Shown here: positions 42,541 to 53,029 of the stretch, piece by piece | Numbering within the stretch: the first letter of the stretch is position 1 | How the letters are laid out: each line of letters starts with the position of its first letter | NCBI GenBank assembly: GCA_021234155.1 | Contig: JAJEKV010000028.1 | Location: forward strand, 4,302,567 to 4,366,566 | Reading direction: 5' to 3' | DNA from: Isoetes taiwanensis | Taxonomy: Eukaryota; Streptophyta; Lycopodiopsida; Isoetales; Isoetaceae | Length of the DNA: 64,000 nucleotides | Translations under genes and position numbers: made by a program | Notes under the pieces: generated by a model | What the model saw: only the letters and a program-made list of their open reading frames with translations | Database searches by the model: none | What the model was told of the DNA's origin: nothing

Positions 42541-45500
42541 GGTGGTCTTTTGGCCACGGAACCTGGTCCCCAGAGCAATGTTGATGTTCTGAGTCCATTG
42601 GCAGAGCCAAATCGCGATTCCGGAGAGGGGAGGTCGCCCGTCCGTCCCCAGGGCCTTGGGGAGAGGAAATTCGGGGCAAGCAGCGGCTTAGGGGGATTTT
42701 AGGGTCCGTGCTGGCTCAACACCCCACTCCATCGTCAAGTCTGGCGCAAGGTCCCCTGACCTGACAGAGAGAGCCTCCAAAACGTAAACCCCCGTGGGTT
42801 GCCGTGTTCTAGAAGGGTTTATGTTTTGGGGGCGGGAGACTTGGTCCGTTGCATTTGGGACACGGCCGAGAAGTCGCAATGAGAATACGGAGCAAGGGGA
42901 ACTGACGGAGCGGAGTTTGGGCCTGTCCTCCTCCCGATGTGGCAAGTAGAAGTCGGGGGGCGCTTTTGCAGTGGCAAGACATTCATAAATTCGCAATTAA
43001 TGCATTGTACGAAAATAAATTCTGATTTTTTGCCAGCTGGATTCCTAATCCATCTCCGCACACAGCCCAATTTTCAAAATTTTAGGAGAAGGTCTAGGTC
43101 AAAGGGTTAGATTAGAGCGGTCGGGGCAGCCCGCCAGTGGCAACCGAGCTGGCACCCTCCCCAAGTCAAACGAGGCCGGGACCTTGCAGGATCCTCACAA
43201 GAGGGGAGAGTCCAGGACCCCAAGAGGCGGGATCCAAAAAAAGTTCCCAGGCAGACCCTTCCCGGCAAAGCCCCGGGGTCAGACGCCACGACCACCCTCC
43301 GGGAGCCCGGTTCCCCTATCCGGACCGTTGGATCCTCCGTTCAGGCCCCTCTTCAGGAAGGCCCAAAAGATTCCAGATCGGTCCGGAGAACTTGTCAAAA
43401 CCGCGGGCGCCCCTGAGGTCGCCTTGTAGAAACCGCCAGTGTCTTGTCGTTAGGGCACGAGGGAGGCTCGAGAATGGTAAATCGACCGCCAAATCGTCCG
43501 GAATGGCTTAAATTACCCTAGGGAGCACGTTACAAGGTCGGTTTTGCAAAAAGAAAGAAACACTCACGCCCTCCACGACAAGATCCCCGCATCCACATCT
43601 TAGGCCAATTGACTACGAAAGTGTGATGGAAGTGAGCTACTTTGGCGCTTCTTGAGGTCGGTGGTCTTCCGCCCGCGGAACTTGGTCCCGGGGGCAATGT
43701 CGTCGTTTCGAGTCCATTGGCAGAGCCAAATCGCGGATTCCCGAGAGGGAGGTCGCCCGTCCGGCCCCCGAGGGCCTTGGGGAGGAAATTCGAGGCAAAA
43801 GCGAGCTTAGGGGGATTTTTAGGGTCCGTGCTCTCGGCATCAACACCCCCACTCCACGTCAAGTCACGGCGCAAGGTCCCTTGCGAATCGACAAGGAGAG
43901 GGCCTCCAAAACGTAAACCCCCGTGGGTTGCGTGTTCTAAAAAGGTTTGCATTTTGGGGCGAGACTTGGTCATTTGCACTTGGGACTGCCGAAGAAGCTG
44001 CGGGCGAGAATACGGAGCAAGGGAAATTGACGGAGTTTGGAGTTTGGGCTTGTCCTCCTCCCGATGTGGCAAGTAGAAGTCGGGGGCTTTTGCTGGCAAG
44101 ACATTCATAAATTCGCAATTAATGCATTGCACGAAAATAAATTCTGATTTTTGCCGGTGGATTCTAATCCATCTCCAAAGACTGACCCAATTTTGAAATT
44201 TTCGAGAGAAGGTCTAGGTCAAAGGGTTAGCTAAGGTCAAAGGAATGGAGTTTGTGGGATCGTTGTACTTGGGGTTGACCTTGGCTCATTTGGGCGTTAT
44301 ACTTGGTCTAAGATTGCATTGAGAATATAAGCATCATAACTATTAGAATGAAGATAAATGATTCTGAGAAAAGCATCATAACTACTAGAATGAAGATAAA
44401 TGATTCTGAGAAAAGCAAAAGACTAGTGCGGGTTGGGGGATTAGATTTGGTTGCTTGTGATGATGGTTGTGTTTCAATTATCAAGGCATATGGATAGAGA
44501 GAATGCCCTTGTTCAACGGATTTGCTCCCTAAAGCTATTTGACATGGATGGCATAATTAACTTGTAATGAACTGAATTCGGGGCAAGCAACTTAGGGGAG
44601 TTTAGGGTCCCCGACTCGGCATCAACACCCCACTCCATGTCAAGACACGGCAAGGTCCGACCAAATCGACAAGGAGAGGGGGCCTCGAAAAACGTAAACC
44701 CCCGTGACTTACCCGATTCTAGAAGGGTTTTGTTTTGGTTTTTCTGCTCCCTAAAGCTATTTGACATGGATGGCATAACTAACTTGTAATGAACTGGTTT
44801 TGTTTCTCGAAACAATTGTACCTTTCGAAAGATTGCTTTCCAAGTGGAAATTTTTTTAATGTGTCCTGACCGCCTTGTTGCCCCCTGGTCAAAGACTCGC
44901 CTTTTTCGATGCACACTCTTTTTAGTTATGCATTTTATTGCATTTATGGTTCATAAATTCGTAGTTAATGCATGGCATGGAATTAAATTATGGTTTTGGT
45001 CAGCTGGCTTCCATGGTCATCACCGGCATCTGAGGAAAATTTCCAAAATTTTAGGATAAGGTCCGGATCCAAGCGGGGTTAGAACGGTCCGAGGCGGCCC
45101 GTTGTTGGGCAAGCATGGCGGCACCCTTCCCCAAGTCAAACAAAGGCGAGGACTTTGAATGGCCACCTCGAAGAGGGTCCCGTCCCGAGGCGGACCCCAA
45201 AAGCGTTCTCGAGGCACTTTGTCTGTCGCCGCCCACAGGGGATCAGTATGCTAATGAACACCCTCGGAAGCTCGGTTCCCCTATATATCAAACCGTTGAA
45301 TCCTCCGTTCAAGGATCCAGCTCGAAACAGGGACCAAAAAAATCAAGATTGGTGGGAGAACACATCCAAACATGGCGTCACAGGGCGACCGTCCCGAGGA
45401 GCGGCGATTCGACCGCTCATACAATTTTATTTGGTAGTAATAGAATCCGGAATGTGATTATTTGCATGCATGCCTTAGGAATTTGTTCAAATAAGCCTAG
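42541..45500 (+). repeat. C+G-rich array of repeated modules
   Basis: Module A (42545-43080; again 43660-44205; a short third copy 44575-44720) shares phrases such as GCAGAGCCAAATCGC, TTAGGGGGATTTT, AACGTAAACCCCCGTG and GATGTGGCAAGTAGAAGTCG. Module B (43081-43520; diverged copy about 45050-45450) shares CCTCCCCAAGTCAAAC and CGGTTCCCCTAT. The order is A-B, spacer, A, spacer, partial A, B. Base composition differs sharply from the AT-rich flanks. No RT, transposase or long coding frame is recognised. The modules could be LTRs or an untranslated part of an unknown retroelement. A 45-bp duplicate of AAGCATCATAACTA-type sequence lies at about 44327-44416. Confidence 0.65.
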
Positions 45501-45550
45501 GGACAAACTTTAATGAGCATCACATTAAAAAGATGCAAAAAAAATAACGT

Positions 45551-45670
45551 CACTATAACAAAATACGTCGCGGGGACGTCGCATGCGACGTAAGACCGTA
45601 TTTATACGTATTTATACGGATTTGAAATAACGTCGCATGCGGCGTGGCGCCGCTATCGCGGCGCTACGTA
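45551..45670 (+). repeat. Left terminal and subterminal repeats of the CACTA-like element
   Basis: Contains the terminal CACTATAACAAAA (45551-45563) and the perfect 16-bp palindrome ACGTCGCATGCGACGT at 45576-45591. A variant with GCGGCGT follows at about 45636-45650. Related units recur at 52530-52545 and 52880-52895 near the other end. Confidence 0.7.
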
Positions 45671-45841
45671 ATATTTTGAACGAACGGGCGGTGTTTTTTC
45701 CGGAACTTCTTTTTGCCCTACTTCTTCGAGGTTCTTGGGCGATCCGGCGGCTTAGTACCCGATCTACACGCAAGCAACTATTCTAAGGTTAGTATATCAT
45801 GTTTTTAGATTGAATAGGTTTTTGGATTGAATGGTGCATGC

Positions 45842-46662
45842 CCAACCTTCCTCTTTTTTGGTTTCCTTTCCTTCCTCTTCTTCTTTGTTCTTGATTTTTT
45901 TCTTCCCATTCTTTCATGCCTCATTCATTCTTCCTCCTTCTTTCTTCCTCATGCTTCATTTCTTCCTCATTCTTCCTCATGCTTCATTTCTTCCTCCTTC
46001 TTCCATGCTTCATTCTTTCCTCATTCTTTCTTCCCATATTTCTTCTTTCCTCATTTCTTTCTCATTCTTTCTTCCTCATTCTTTCTCATTTCTTTCTTCC
46101 TCATGCTTTCTCATTCTTTATTCCTCACTCTTTCTCATTCTTCCTCATTTCTTTCTCATTTCTTTCTTTCTCATTTCTTTCTCATGCTTTCTCATTTCTT
46201 TCTCATTTCTTTCTCATGCTTTCTCATTTGTTTCTCATTTCCATTCTTTCTCATGCTTTCTCATTCCTCATTCTTTCCCCTCCTTCCATTTCTTTCTTCT
46301 CTTCCCTTCCTTATTCTTCGTTTTTTTTTCATTTCTTATTCTTCATTCTTTTTAATTTCATTTCTTCATTCTTCATTTGTTTCTTATTCTTCACATTTCT
46401 TCCTCACTTTCCATTCGATCTTTTCTTTCCCTTCCCTTATTTCTTCCTTCCATTCTATTCCCTTCCTTCTCTTATTTCCTCTTATTTTTTTCTTCATTCT
46501 TTCTTGTTTCTTCTCTTATTTCTTCTCTATTCTATCCTTATTTCTTCCCTTCTATTCTCTTATTTCTTTCTCTTGCTTTATTTCTATCTCTTGTTTTCTA
46601 TCCCCCCCTTTTTTTCCTTTCTTTCTTCTTGATCTTTTTCTTCTTTGTTCTTATTCTTCTAA
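45842..46662 (+). repeat. 820-bp pyrimidine tract (TTCC/TTTCTCA-rich)
   Basis: The plus strand is almost pure C and T with scattered single A and rare G, made of variants of CATTTCTTTCTCATTCTTCC. Long open frames in this stretch encode only Phe, Ser, Leu and His and are a by-product of composition. The tract is inside the CACTA-like element. Confidence 0.9.
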
Positions 46663-46800
46663 TGCTTTGTTTACATTGTGACTTTCTATTACGATTTGGA
46701 CCCGACGGGGATCTTGGCCCGCAGCGTCCTTATTTTGGTAAGTAGTTGATCGCACTTGCATTTTATTTTTATAGTTTTAAGTAGGTTAAAAAATTGATGG

Positions 46801-47195
46801 AGTGGCTTGTTCAAGGGCGCGGGTCGGCTCCACCTAGAGTGGGGAGGACCATGTACCCGGGTTCAAGTCCACTTTCACTACAATCATAAATGTTTCCTAG
46901 GTTAATGAGTGGCTTGTTCAGGGAGACGCGGTCGGCTCCACCTAGAGTGGAGAGGACCACGTGCACTGGGTTCAAGTCCACTTCCGGTTCCACTTGTTAT
47001 TTTTTAGGTTTAAAATAAAATTGTAGTGGCTTGTTCAGAGGGCACGGTCGGCTCCACCTTGCGTGGAGAGGGACTAGGTGTCGGGGTCCAAGTCCACTTT
47101 TCTTCTCATTCTTAGGTAGATGTGGCTACGGCGGGACATGGTCGGCTCCATCGGCAGTGGGAGGACCAGGTGTTGGGCCTTAGTTCACGCGTATT
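46801..47195 (+). repeat. Four tRNA-like / SINE-head-like repeats
   Basis: Units start at 46801, 46908, 47025 and 47121 (spacings 107, 117 and 96). Each begins AGTGGCTTGTTCAGG or similar (A-box-like), has GGTCGGCTCCAC, then an inner hairpin (CTCCAC-CTAGA-GTGGAG, 46936-46952 in unit 2), and ends GGGTTCAAGTCCACTT, which matches a Pol III B box. The 5' AGTGG can pair with the 3' CCACT like an acceptor stem. The T-arm pairing is poor, so functional tRNA is unlikely. Unit 4 is the most diverged. Confidence 0.55.
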
Positions 47196-47199
47196 GTCG

Positions 47200-49500
47200 A
47201 TTTTAGCTAGAGGTAGCTAGGGCTAGGTTAAGTTAACAAGAATGGATGATTCCCTTCACACCGTGCTAGTTAAAAAAAAATAGGTTAGGCTAACTTAATG
47301 TAGTACTAATTAGCACTAAAAGCTTTGGTAAAAAAAAAAATAACTTAACTAATTAACTAAATTATTTGAACATGTCTAGTTAAGTTAGCCAAAGGCATAA
47401 AAATTATATGTACAATTAACTAAACTTAAAGTGACCTCTATAGTGCTAATTTCTAATTTAGTTAATTTTTAGTTAATTTTGCTAACTAATCAGAACAAGG
47501 TCTTGAAGATAAGTTTAGGTAGTGTTTTTGGTTAAAAAAGTTAACTAAATTTCGGGACTATCACGCTAACTAATTAACTAGTATCTGAATGTAAATTGAC
47601 CGTGGGTTACGAATACCCTAACCTATTTAGTTTTTCTTGTTTCTTCTTCCTTTTTTGTTGCTTTTTGGGGCCGGGGATGGGGATAAGGTATTAGTCGCCA
47701 TAGAGTGTTATAATATAATGATTATATGGTGCATATACATGTTTGATATTGTCGTATTATGTTGCATTTACTTTGTGCATGCTTGGCTTTTGTATTCATT
47801 ATTTTGTTTTGTTTGTAGGCATAAAAATAGCCTCGATGGGACAGAGATGCTTAGTGAAATTAGGCGCATTCTCATCAATCAAATATCGCCTGCAGACAGG
47901 CCCGGAGCGACATATACAAGCCCGATGATCCAATTAACCGTTTTTTGTAGCATCGGTTGAGAAAGAATGTGGTGTCGAATTATGTGGGAGGTGGCGAGCA
48001 TGAGTGCGAGTTGGAAGATATGATGAGAAAGAACTTAAAGTCTTGGGTTTGCAATCTGAGCGAATTGAGGATGCTACTTAAGTATAAAGTGCCACTTATG
48101 AGCCCCTATCTTTGAGGCATATTGGGACGATAGACTGAGTGGTAAGTCTGAGAGGTCAGGCACTTAAAAGATCACAAGATGGCCGTGCTTGAGTCTCAAT
48201 GATGAGCAGTGAAGGAGTTAGATAGTCTTATCCATAAGTGGGAGCTCTATTGTGCGGGGGGCTAGATTATCATTACATGCTCATGATAAATGTCTTTGCA
48301 TTTATTGCCAAACATTCGTGGATCTTTGTTGAGTTGTAAAGTGCATTGGTAGTAAACAAGACTACAGATATACCAAATCGGATCTTGGGAACCACGTACT
48401 TTAATCAAGATGATTATTATCTTGGCATTGTGTGGAGAGGCCAAGATAGAAGAGCTGCATCATGGTTGTTGGTGACAAGTATATCCGTTTCAAGAGCCCA
48501 AGTCGGCATTGGCCACACCCTTGGACTTGCCCCCCGAGGTCTTTTTGTGGAGATGAGCCCCGAGGGACCAATGGTAGTCTTGCCATTCATGAATGGAGGA
48601 ACCTTTGCGTAATTACTTGACCATCTTCGAGCCAATTCTCTTCTTATAGGAGATGGTCAAATGCAATGCATAGTGCTCCAAGAAGGGCTGATATGAAGAT
48701 AAGTGCTTGAGTGGAAAGCCAAAATGAGACTTCGTGTGTATAAATGCGTCCCGAAATAGCTCTCGCTCTTGCTGAAGGAGTCTATGCCATCCCGCCTTCT
48801 GGTTGGACACACACAAAAGCTCAATTGCAAAAGGGTCAAACTCCATTTTGATGACTCCCCTTACAAATGTGTGGGTGGCTATTGGTGATTGGGACACGGG
48901 CCTCCGTTTTTTGCAAGGAGCGAATGCCCAAATTGAAGAGCAGTTATACACTACAAAGATGGAGCGGTGCGATATCCTTGGTGGGAGAAGAGAGTTTTAC
49001 ATCATCATCAGATGACCAAGCATCATGGGGGCATGAGATATCGACATATATTTCCTGGGCTACATTTACGAGATGCTCCTTGATTTTGTGCGGGCAATGC
49101 GACATGGGGTTGTGTGTTGAGATAAACCCAACCGACCGATACTCTAGCACATTGGACATCATCCAACATATGAAGGTCAAATGATGATGGATAGAGCTGG
49201 TGCACATGGATCGCCCATCTATTGCTCGCGTCGTCGATGTGTTCAAAGCAATGAGGGCTTTCTTACGATATAGTTGTGAGAGAGCGACATATGAAGTGTG
49301 GTGATCCACTTGAGATGGCTAAGCTCTTGTTAAATGCTTGCAAAAGAAGTGATTAATATAATTTTGTCTTCCTATTTGAGGCTTGTTGCAACTAATAAAT
49401 GTTTTTTTATTCAAAATTACTAATGAAAAAGTAATTTATTAATCAAAAAATTATTATTAATGGTAAATAAATTATTAATCATAACTTGTAGATAAAGTGT
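47200..49500 (+). other. CACTA interior, left part, no intact gene
   Basis: AT-rich stretch with many TTAACTAA/TAGTTAA motifs (47220-47600), then coding-like fragments. One piece, about 47980-48110, reads VSNYVGGGEHECELEDMMRK and on to LSELRMLLKYKVPLMSPYL. Another, FEAYWDDRLSGKSERSG near 48112-48160, is loosely reminiscent of plant CACTA accessory transposase proteins, but this is not secure. Stops and shifts are frequent. Confidence 0.35.
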
Positions 49501-49509
49501 CGCTTCTGG

Positions 49510-49760
49510 GGCGTCAAACCCTAGGTTTTGTGTGCTACATCATCAAACCCTAGATTGTAAATGCCATGTGGCACAATCTAGGGTTTGATGATAATGGTTA
49601 CTAAGCTTAGGAGTTTGATGATATAACACTTACTATGATGTGGCAATAGGAAGTGTGACGTGACACAACCTAGGGTTTGATGATGTGCCACACATAGCGT
49701 GGGGTTTTCATGATGTGGCACTAAAAATGCCGCGATGGGATAATTTAGGGTTGATTGTAT
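49510..49760. promoter_or_regulatory. Cluster of telobox-like AAACCCTAG motifs with an 18-bp hairpin
   Basis: AAACCCTA or its complement occurs at about 49516, 49545, 49579 and 49672, with TTTAGGGTT near 49745. A perfect 18-bp inverted repeat lies at 49541-49558 and 49573-49590 with a 14-base loop. A 9-10 base phrase GTTTGATGAT repeats across the cluster. In plants, teloboxes bind Telo-box factors and occur in some promoters; a role here is inference. Confidence 0.5.
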
Positions 49761-49899
49761 GACATGATACATGGCACGATAATATGGCAACCCTAGAGTT
49801 CGATATGCACCCCATACATATATCTGAGATACTTTTCTAATATAAATAAGAAGATAAGAATATAAATTTAGGTATTTATTCAAAGACACTTGTTCAAAG

Positions 49900-52400
49900 C
49901 TTTTCTCTCGCTAATTTCGTTATGTTCAAATTAATATATATAGTCATGGCGGAGGCTCAATTCTTAGCGGTTTTTCCTCATTGTGGCCCTCTTTTCTGCT
50001 GATGCAATATTCATGGCGTTATCGTCTCCCCCTCCCCCGGTCAAGGCGGTCAAGGCTGCCCGGATAAGTCTGCGCGGGGCTCATTAGTGGCACATTTGAA
50101 CCATGAAAATACTATTTTTTTCATCTCTATGGTTTGTAAGTATCATTCTATTATTGCAACCAATATCATTCATGGTTATCAAATGTTTCTCTCACAATTT
50201 CTTTTGATCTAGGTGTGCTCTTTTTCGGCGATGAATAGAGGTAATCGCAATGTCGTCGGAGAATGAGCAAGGCGAAGGTAAGTATTTATATAGTTTTATT
50301 ATACGGCTTTACCCTCTAATTAGGTATGTGAGTTTATGCATGGAGTTTTAATTTGTTGTGTAGAGGAAAGGGGCGAGTTTAGAGAAATAGGAGGAGGACT
50401 CTCCACGAGGTAGGGGCAATCGTCTTGATGTTCCAAGGCGCCAACCTCCATCTATCACTACACCCGGCGAGGTTTGGGTATTAAGATAGCTTTTATAAAA
50501 ATAATAAATAAATGAATTGTTTTTGCATGATATTTGTGCTTCTGCGGCTCCTCCGCCCGCTCCCGCCTTCCTGCAAACATGTCTCCTGCCGAGAGAGACC
50601 AAATTGCATCATATTTTGCCTCTTTGACACCAACGCCCGGTTAGGTGACCTCAGCTCCTATTCCCCAGCGACATAGTGTTGATTATCGGCCTCCACGTTC
50701 TGGCGAGAATATTGAGAACGCTAGGCGTAGTATGGACTCCGTTCTAGGCAAGAGGGCGGGAATAGATTTTTTCTAATGCAAGGAACTTGGAGGAAGATTT
50801 CAATAAAAAATATATATCCACTCACGTACCAAACATTTCTTTGGTTGCGGCATGTTAAAGATGCTCATTCTCTCATTACTTCGGTCAAAGTAGTGGAGCA
50901 ACGGACTCACAGCGTTCAAGATCGCGGCGATCATCCACGGGGTTCGGGATCGAAGAACATGGTCACTCGCTGACTTGGAGAGGGAAGGATCGACGGCGTC
51001 CGCGTGTCACGAAGAAAGGCGTCCATTGCGGCTTTTTTGAACACGTAAGTCTGCGGGTGATTTGGCCCGAATATACCGACTATCATATTAATAATAATTT
51101 TTTTGATGTAAGTTATGTGAACATATTATTTAAGATATCAACCTTAAATATTAGTACTTTGTCATCTAAATTTGTTGTTTTGTTCATTCTCTTCTTAGAA
51201 TACATTGTAAAGTGCTCAAAAGGTTCTTAATCGGGGCCGGGATATGTATATTGGCTTGGTGGACATAAACACGCTTTTATATACCCACCATTTATGCTTG
51301 GGACGCTCTTCCTAAGAAGGATGATGAGGGAAGTGTCTTTTATACTACACCGGAGGGCCGGTCACAAATAATATCTCTCGTTTTATGGCCCCCCGGTATA
51401 GGGGGAGTGGCTTTGGCGCTTATGACCAAGCTGAAATAAAGGCGTCAAAAATAAAATGAAACGAGTTTCCCGGAGATAGAAAAAAGCAAAGGCGTTTAAG
51501 CGGAAGAAGCTCACGATGATGATGAAGCTGACTTATACGAAAAAGGAGGTACATGACCTAGTCATAGTCTTGTTTTATTATTTTTGATATTGTGTTGATC
51601 TATCGATTTATGTCAAAGGCACCATGTGGTCAAAGGGAACCGGACTTTCGAAAAAAGAAGGAGGCGATTGGTCAAAAGTCCCTAAACCACTTAATCTCCA
51701 CAAGGAAGATATCAAGGTATTTCTTATTTTTTGTCATTCGTTCACTTTAACTTGTGATAATGTTGTGTGCCTTGCAATCGATTGCATTGAGCGTGCAAAG
51801 GATCGAAGAAAACAAACATAGAGCTTCGGACCGACAAAGCAACTAAAAGTGAGCGTCTCATTTGGAGCTCCGGCGGTCATAAAGGGTTTTTCCATAGATT
51901 TAGAGTAAGAGCTATATTAGTTCACATTAATTTTAATAAGAACTTTAAATGTCACTAGCTAATACTCGTTATATTGTCATAGGAACATCTATACGGGTTT
52001 GCCCCTAACAAGCAACACGTACAAGCACGCACGTGGAGCTGTTTATCTGTATCAACAGTTATACGACGAGGGAACTCTCCCACTTCGCGGGAATGCGGGG
52101 GTGCGTTGTAGAAAATTATTATAATTCTATGAACTACATTAACGCCATATTCTTTTGGTTTTTATAGGAAGCAGTGGTGGATATGAATGAAGGTCTAGAG
52201 CATGACATGGGGCTCGGTGAGGGATCGCAAACATTCTTTGGAGAGCCATCCAATCGCATAACGGTCGCGGTGGCGGTTGGCGTCCCTCTAACTTCGATAC
52301 TCGGATGACTACTCCCAGATAATCGAGAGATTAGCTCTAGGCTAAAAGGGTGGATACTCCTCTTAACGAGTCCACTTTTGTGATTATTTAAAAATATAAA
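49900..52400 (+). other. CACTA interior, right part, exon-like fragments
   Basis: Several short coding-like runs separated by AT-rich, intron-like sequence: about 50650-50760 (PQRHSVDYRPPRSGENIENA), 51180-51300 (KRFLIGAGICILAWWT and neighbours) and 51620-51720 (MWSKGTGLSKKEGGDWSKVP). This exon-intron texture fits a decayed transposase gene, but no family could be assigned. The stretch 52380-52510 is an A+T repeat (TTTTGTGATTATTTAAAAAT in three variants). Confidence 0.35.
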
Positions 52401-52524
52401 TATAAAAATAATTTTGTGACTATTTAAAAATATGAATATAAAAACACTTTTGTGATTATTTAAAAATATTTTTATATTTATATTTTTATATAAATATATT
52501 TTTTTTTTATTTTTATTTTTCCCC

Positions 52525-53010
52525 TACCGCGTCGCATGCGGCGTATCTTTCGGCTTTTTGCCGCGTGGCTTTATACGCTGGATTTTCGAATTTTCCCGTG
52601 TATATTCCCGTGTCATGTCGCATCGCGGCGTATACCGCGTGGCTTTTACGCTGCGTGTATATTCCGCGTGTATATTCCATCAATACGTTCCGCGATGTCA
52701 CGTCGTGATCGGCGTTATTACCGCGATAACTTTACCGGCTGCCAGCGTGGATTTTGTTGATGTTCCACGTGTATATTCCGCGTGTATATTCCCGGTATAT
52801 TCCACGTGTCACGTGGAATGCGACGTCTGTAGCCCCGACGTCGTGTCGCGTCTGAGCGGCGTCTGGCGACGCGAATCGCTGTCGCATGCGGCGTCGCCGT
52901 CGCGGCGACGTCAATGCTTAACGACGTCTGGCGGCGTGGCAGTGACGCCGATGGGGCGTCGTAGCGGGCGTCGCTATAGCGCGTCGCTAAATGACCCTTT
53001 TCTTGTTGTG
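52525..53010 (-). repeat. Right terminal and subterminal repeats of the CACTA-like element
   Basis: About 480 bp, very rich in CpG, with many CGTCGC, GACGTC and GCGGCGT units, several palindromic. It also has a short tandem-like run of CGTGTATATTCC phrases (about 52655-52810). The terminal 13 bases on the minus strand are CACAACAAGAAAA. Confidence 0.65.
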
Positions 53011-53029
53011 GTTTTAACTCCAGAGGCAT

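Larger units (their letters stand above)
45551..53010 (+). mobile_element. CACTA-like DNA transposon (7.46 kb), termini only recognised
   Basis: The left end is CACTATAACAAAA. The right end, read on the minus strand, is CACAACAAGAAAA, very close to the plant CACTA consensus CACTACAAGAAAA; 10 of 13 positions agree between the two ends. Both ends carry dense subterminal repeats of a CGTCGCATGCGACG type, as En/Spm-group elements do for transposase binding. No perfect 3-bp target duplication is seen (CGT left, GTT right). The right end abuts coding sequence of LINE-3. The interior has no intact transposase that I recognise, so it may be non-autonomous or corrupted. Confidence 0.6.

Noticed and set aside
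43137-44132. Open frames of 120-200 codons on both strands in the C+G-rich modules
   Set aside because: High C+G content lowers stop frequency; overlapping frames on both strands, and no conserved protein between module copies.
45827-46681. Long open frames (up to 284 codons) rich in Phe, Ser and Leu
   Set aside because: They lie in the pyrimidine tract, where absence of stops follows from composition in all three plus frames; no domain is present.
46801-47195. Functional tRNA genes
   Set aside because: The T-arm and D-arm do not pair properly and no standard anticodon loop of seven bases is present; kept as tRNA-like repeats only.
48244-49309. Several 60-120 codon open frames on both strands inside the CACTA-like element
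   Set aside because: Overlapping frames on opposite strands with no recognised domain; cannot decide which, if any, is a decayed exon.
45548-53013. A 3-bp target duplication of the CACTA-like element
   Set aside because: The flanking triplets are CGT and GTT and do not match; left as unresolved rather than forced.
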